A program made the translations under genes and the position numbers. From IMCC26207 sp037141255 (GTDB lineage: Bacteria; Actinomycetota; Acidimicrobiia; Acidimicrobiales; Microtrichaceae), in contig JBAXCX010000143.1 in assembly GCA_037141255.1 (NCBI GenBank), positions 1-6,397 on the forward strand: DNA of 6,397 nt, in the 5' to 3' direction. Below the pieces are notes generated by a model, which saw only the letters and a list, made by a program, of their open reading frames with translations, had not been told where the DNA came from and searched no databases. Of the stretch, positions 6,229 through 6,397 are shown piece by piece (position 1 is the stretch's first letter; each line of letters starts with the position of its first letter).

Positions 6229-6397
6229 GCACAGCATCAGATCAAGGTGCAGCTCAGCCGATTCGCGTTCTGGTCAACCTGACTTGGCTGGTTCCGGGCG
6301 TGGTGGGCGGCAGTGAGGAATCCACAACGGATGCTCTGCGAGCCATAGCTGCAGATATGCCTGGCGACCTAGAGATTCATCTGGCGGTGTTGAAGCC
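6225..6397 (+). CDS. N-terminal part of a second GT4-like glycosyltransferase (cut by window edge)
   Basis: The GTG at 6225 overlaps the TGA of the previous gene as GTGA, so the two are probably translationally coupled. The frame stays open for 57 codons to the window end. After about 12 variable residues comes IRVLVNLTWLVPGVVGGSEE (13-32), the typical first strand and Gly-Gly loop of a GT-B glycosyltransferase, followed by an amphipathic helix (TTDALRAIAAD) and a second strand starting at LEIHLAVLK. The donor-site motifs lie beyond the window, so the family call rests on the N-terminal pattern and on the neighbouring glycosyltransferase. This gene continues the polysaccharide cluster to the right. 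Confidence 0.75.
   Translation, partial: MSTASDQGAAQPIRVLVNLTWLVPGVVGGSEESTTDALRAIAADMPGDLEIHLAVLK

Noticed and set aside
1..6397. Signs of mobile elements, CRISPR, toxin-antitoxin or phage-defence genes.
   Set aside because: No transposase, integrase, long terminal repeats, spaced repeats or defence-type domains were found; all long frames are explained by folate or polysaccharide genes.

Overview
This 6.4-kb window looks like chromosomal DNA from an actinobacterium. The evidence is moderately GC-rich DNA, frequent GTG starts (three of the six starts seen), close gene packing with 4-bp stop/start overlaps, and an LCP protein that carries a LytR_C domain, an architecture typical of Actinobacteria. 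A lineage such as Acidimicrobiia is possible, but the sequence alone does not settle it. I saw no tRNA, rRNA, CRISPR array, transposase, att site or phage gene.

Layout, left to right. (1) The last 19 codons of a rightward gene, perhaps a flavin-reductase-like protein, end at base 60. (2) A perfect 27-bp tandem duplication (52-105) covers that stop codon and almost all of the short gap to the convergent gene. (3) A leftward folate operon, pabB (849-1949) then pabC (118-852), is joined by an ATGA overlap. Together they convert chorismate plus ammonia (from a glutaminase not in this window) to p-aminobenzoate. (4) A 109-bp divergent spacer carries promoter-like signals for both directions; the rightward gene may be leaderless. 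(5) A rightward surface-polysaccharide block follows: an LCP glycopolymer ligase (2059-3558), a 163-bp spacer dense in dyad symmetry with a likely terminator and promoter, UDP-glucose 6-dehydrogenase (3722-5005), a GT4 glycosyltransferase (5083-6228), and the N-terminus of a second GT4 glycosyltransferase (6225-window end), joined by a GTGA overlap.

The right half reads as the start of a cell-envelope glycopolymer locus. Ugd would supply UDP-glucuronate, the GT4 enzymes would assemble a sugar chain, and the LCP protein could attach the finished polymer to the cell wall. The left half is ordinary folate metabolism that happens to be divergent from it.

The window does not show an obviously new system. 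The points worth a second look are a PLP-contacting glutamate replaced by serine in PabC, loss of the usual Arg of the R-S-D-T motif in the LCP protein, a short PabB N-terminus, the nested tandem repeat at the convergent junction, a possible leaderless GTG start whose first base lies in a palindrome, and the stacked dyads upstream of ugd.
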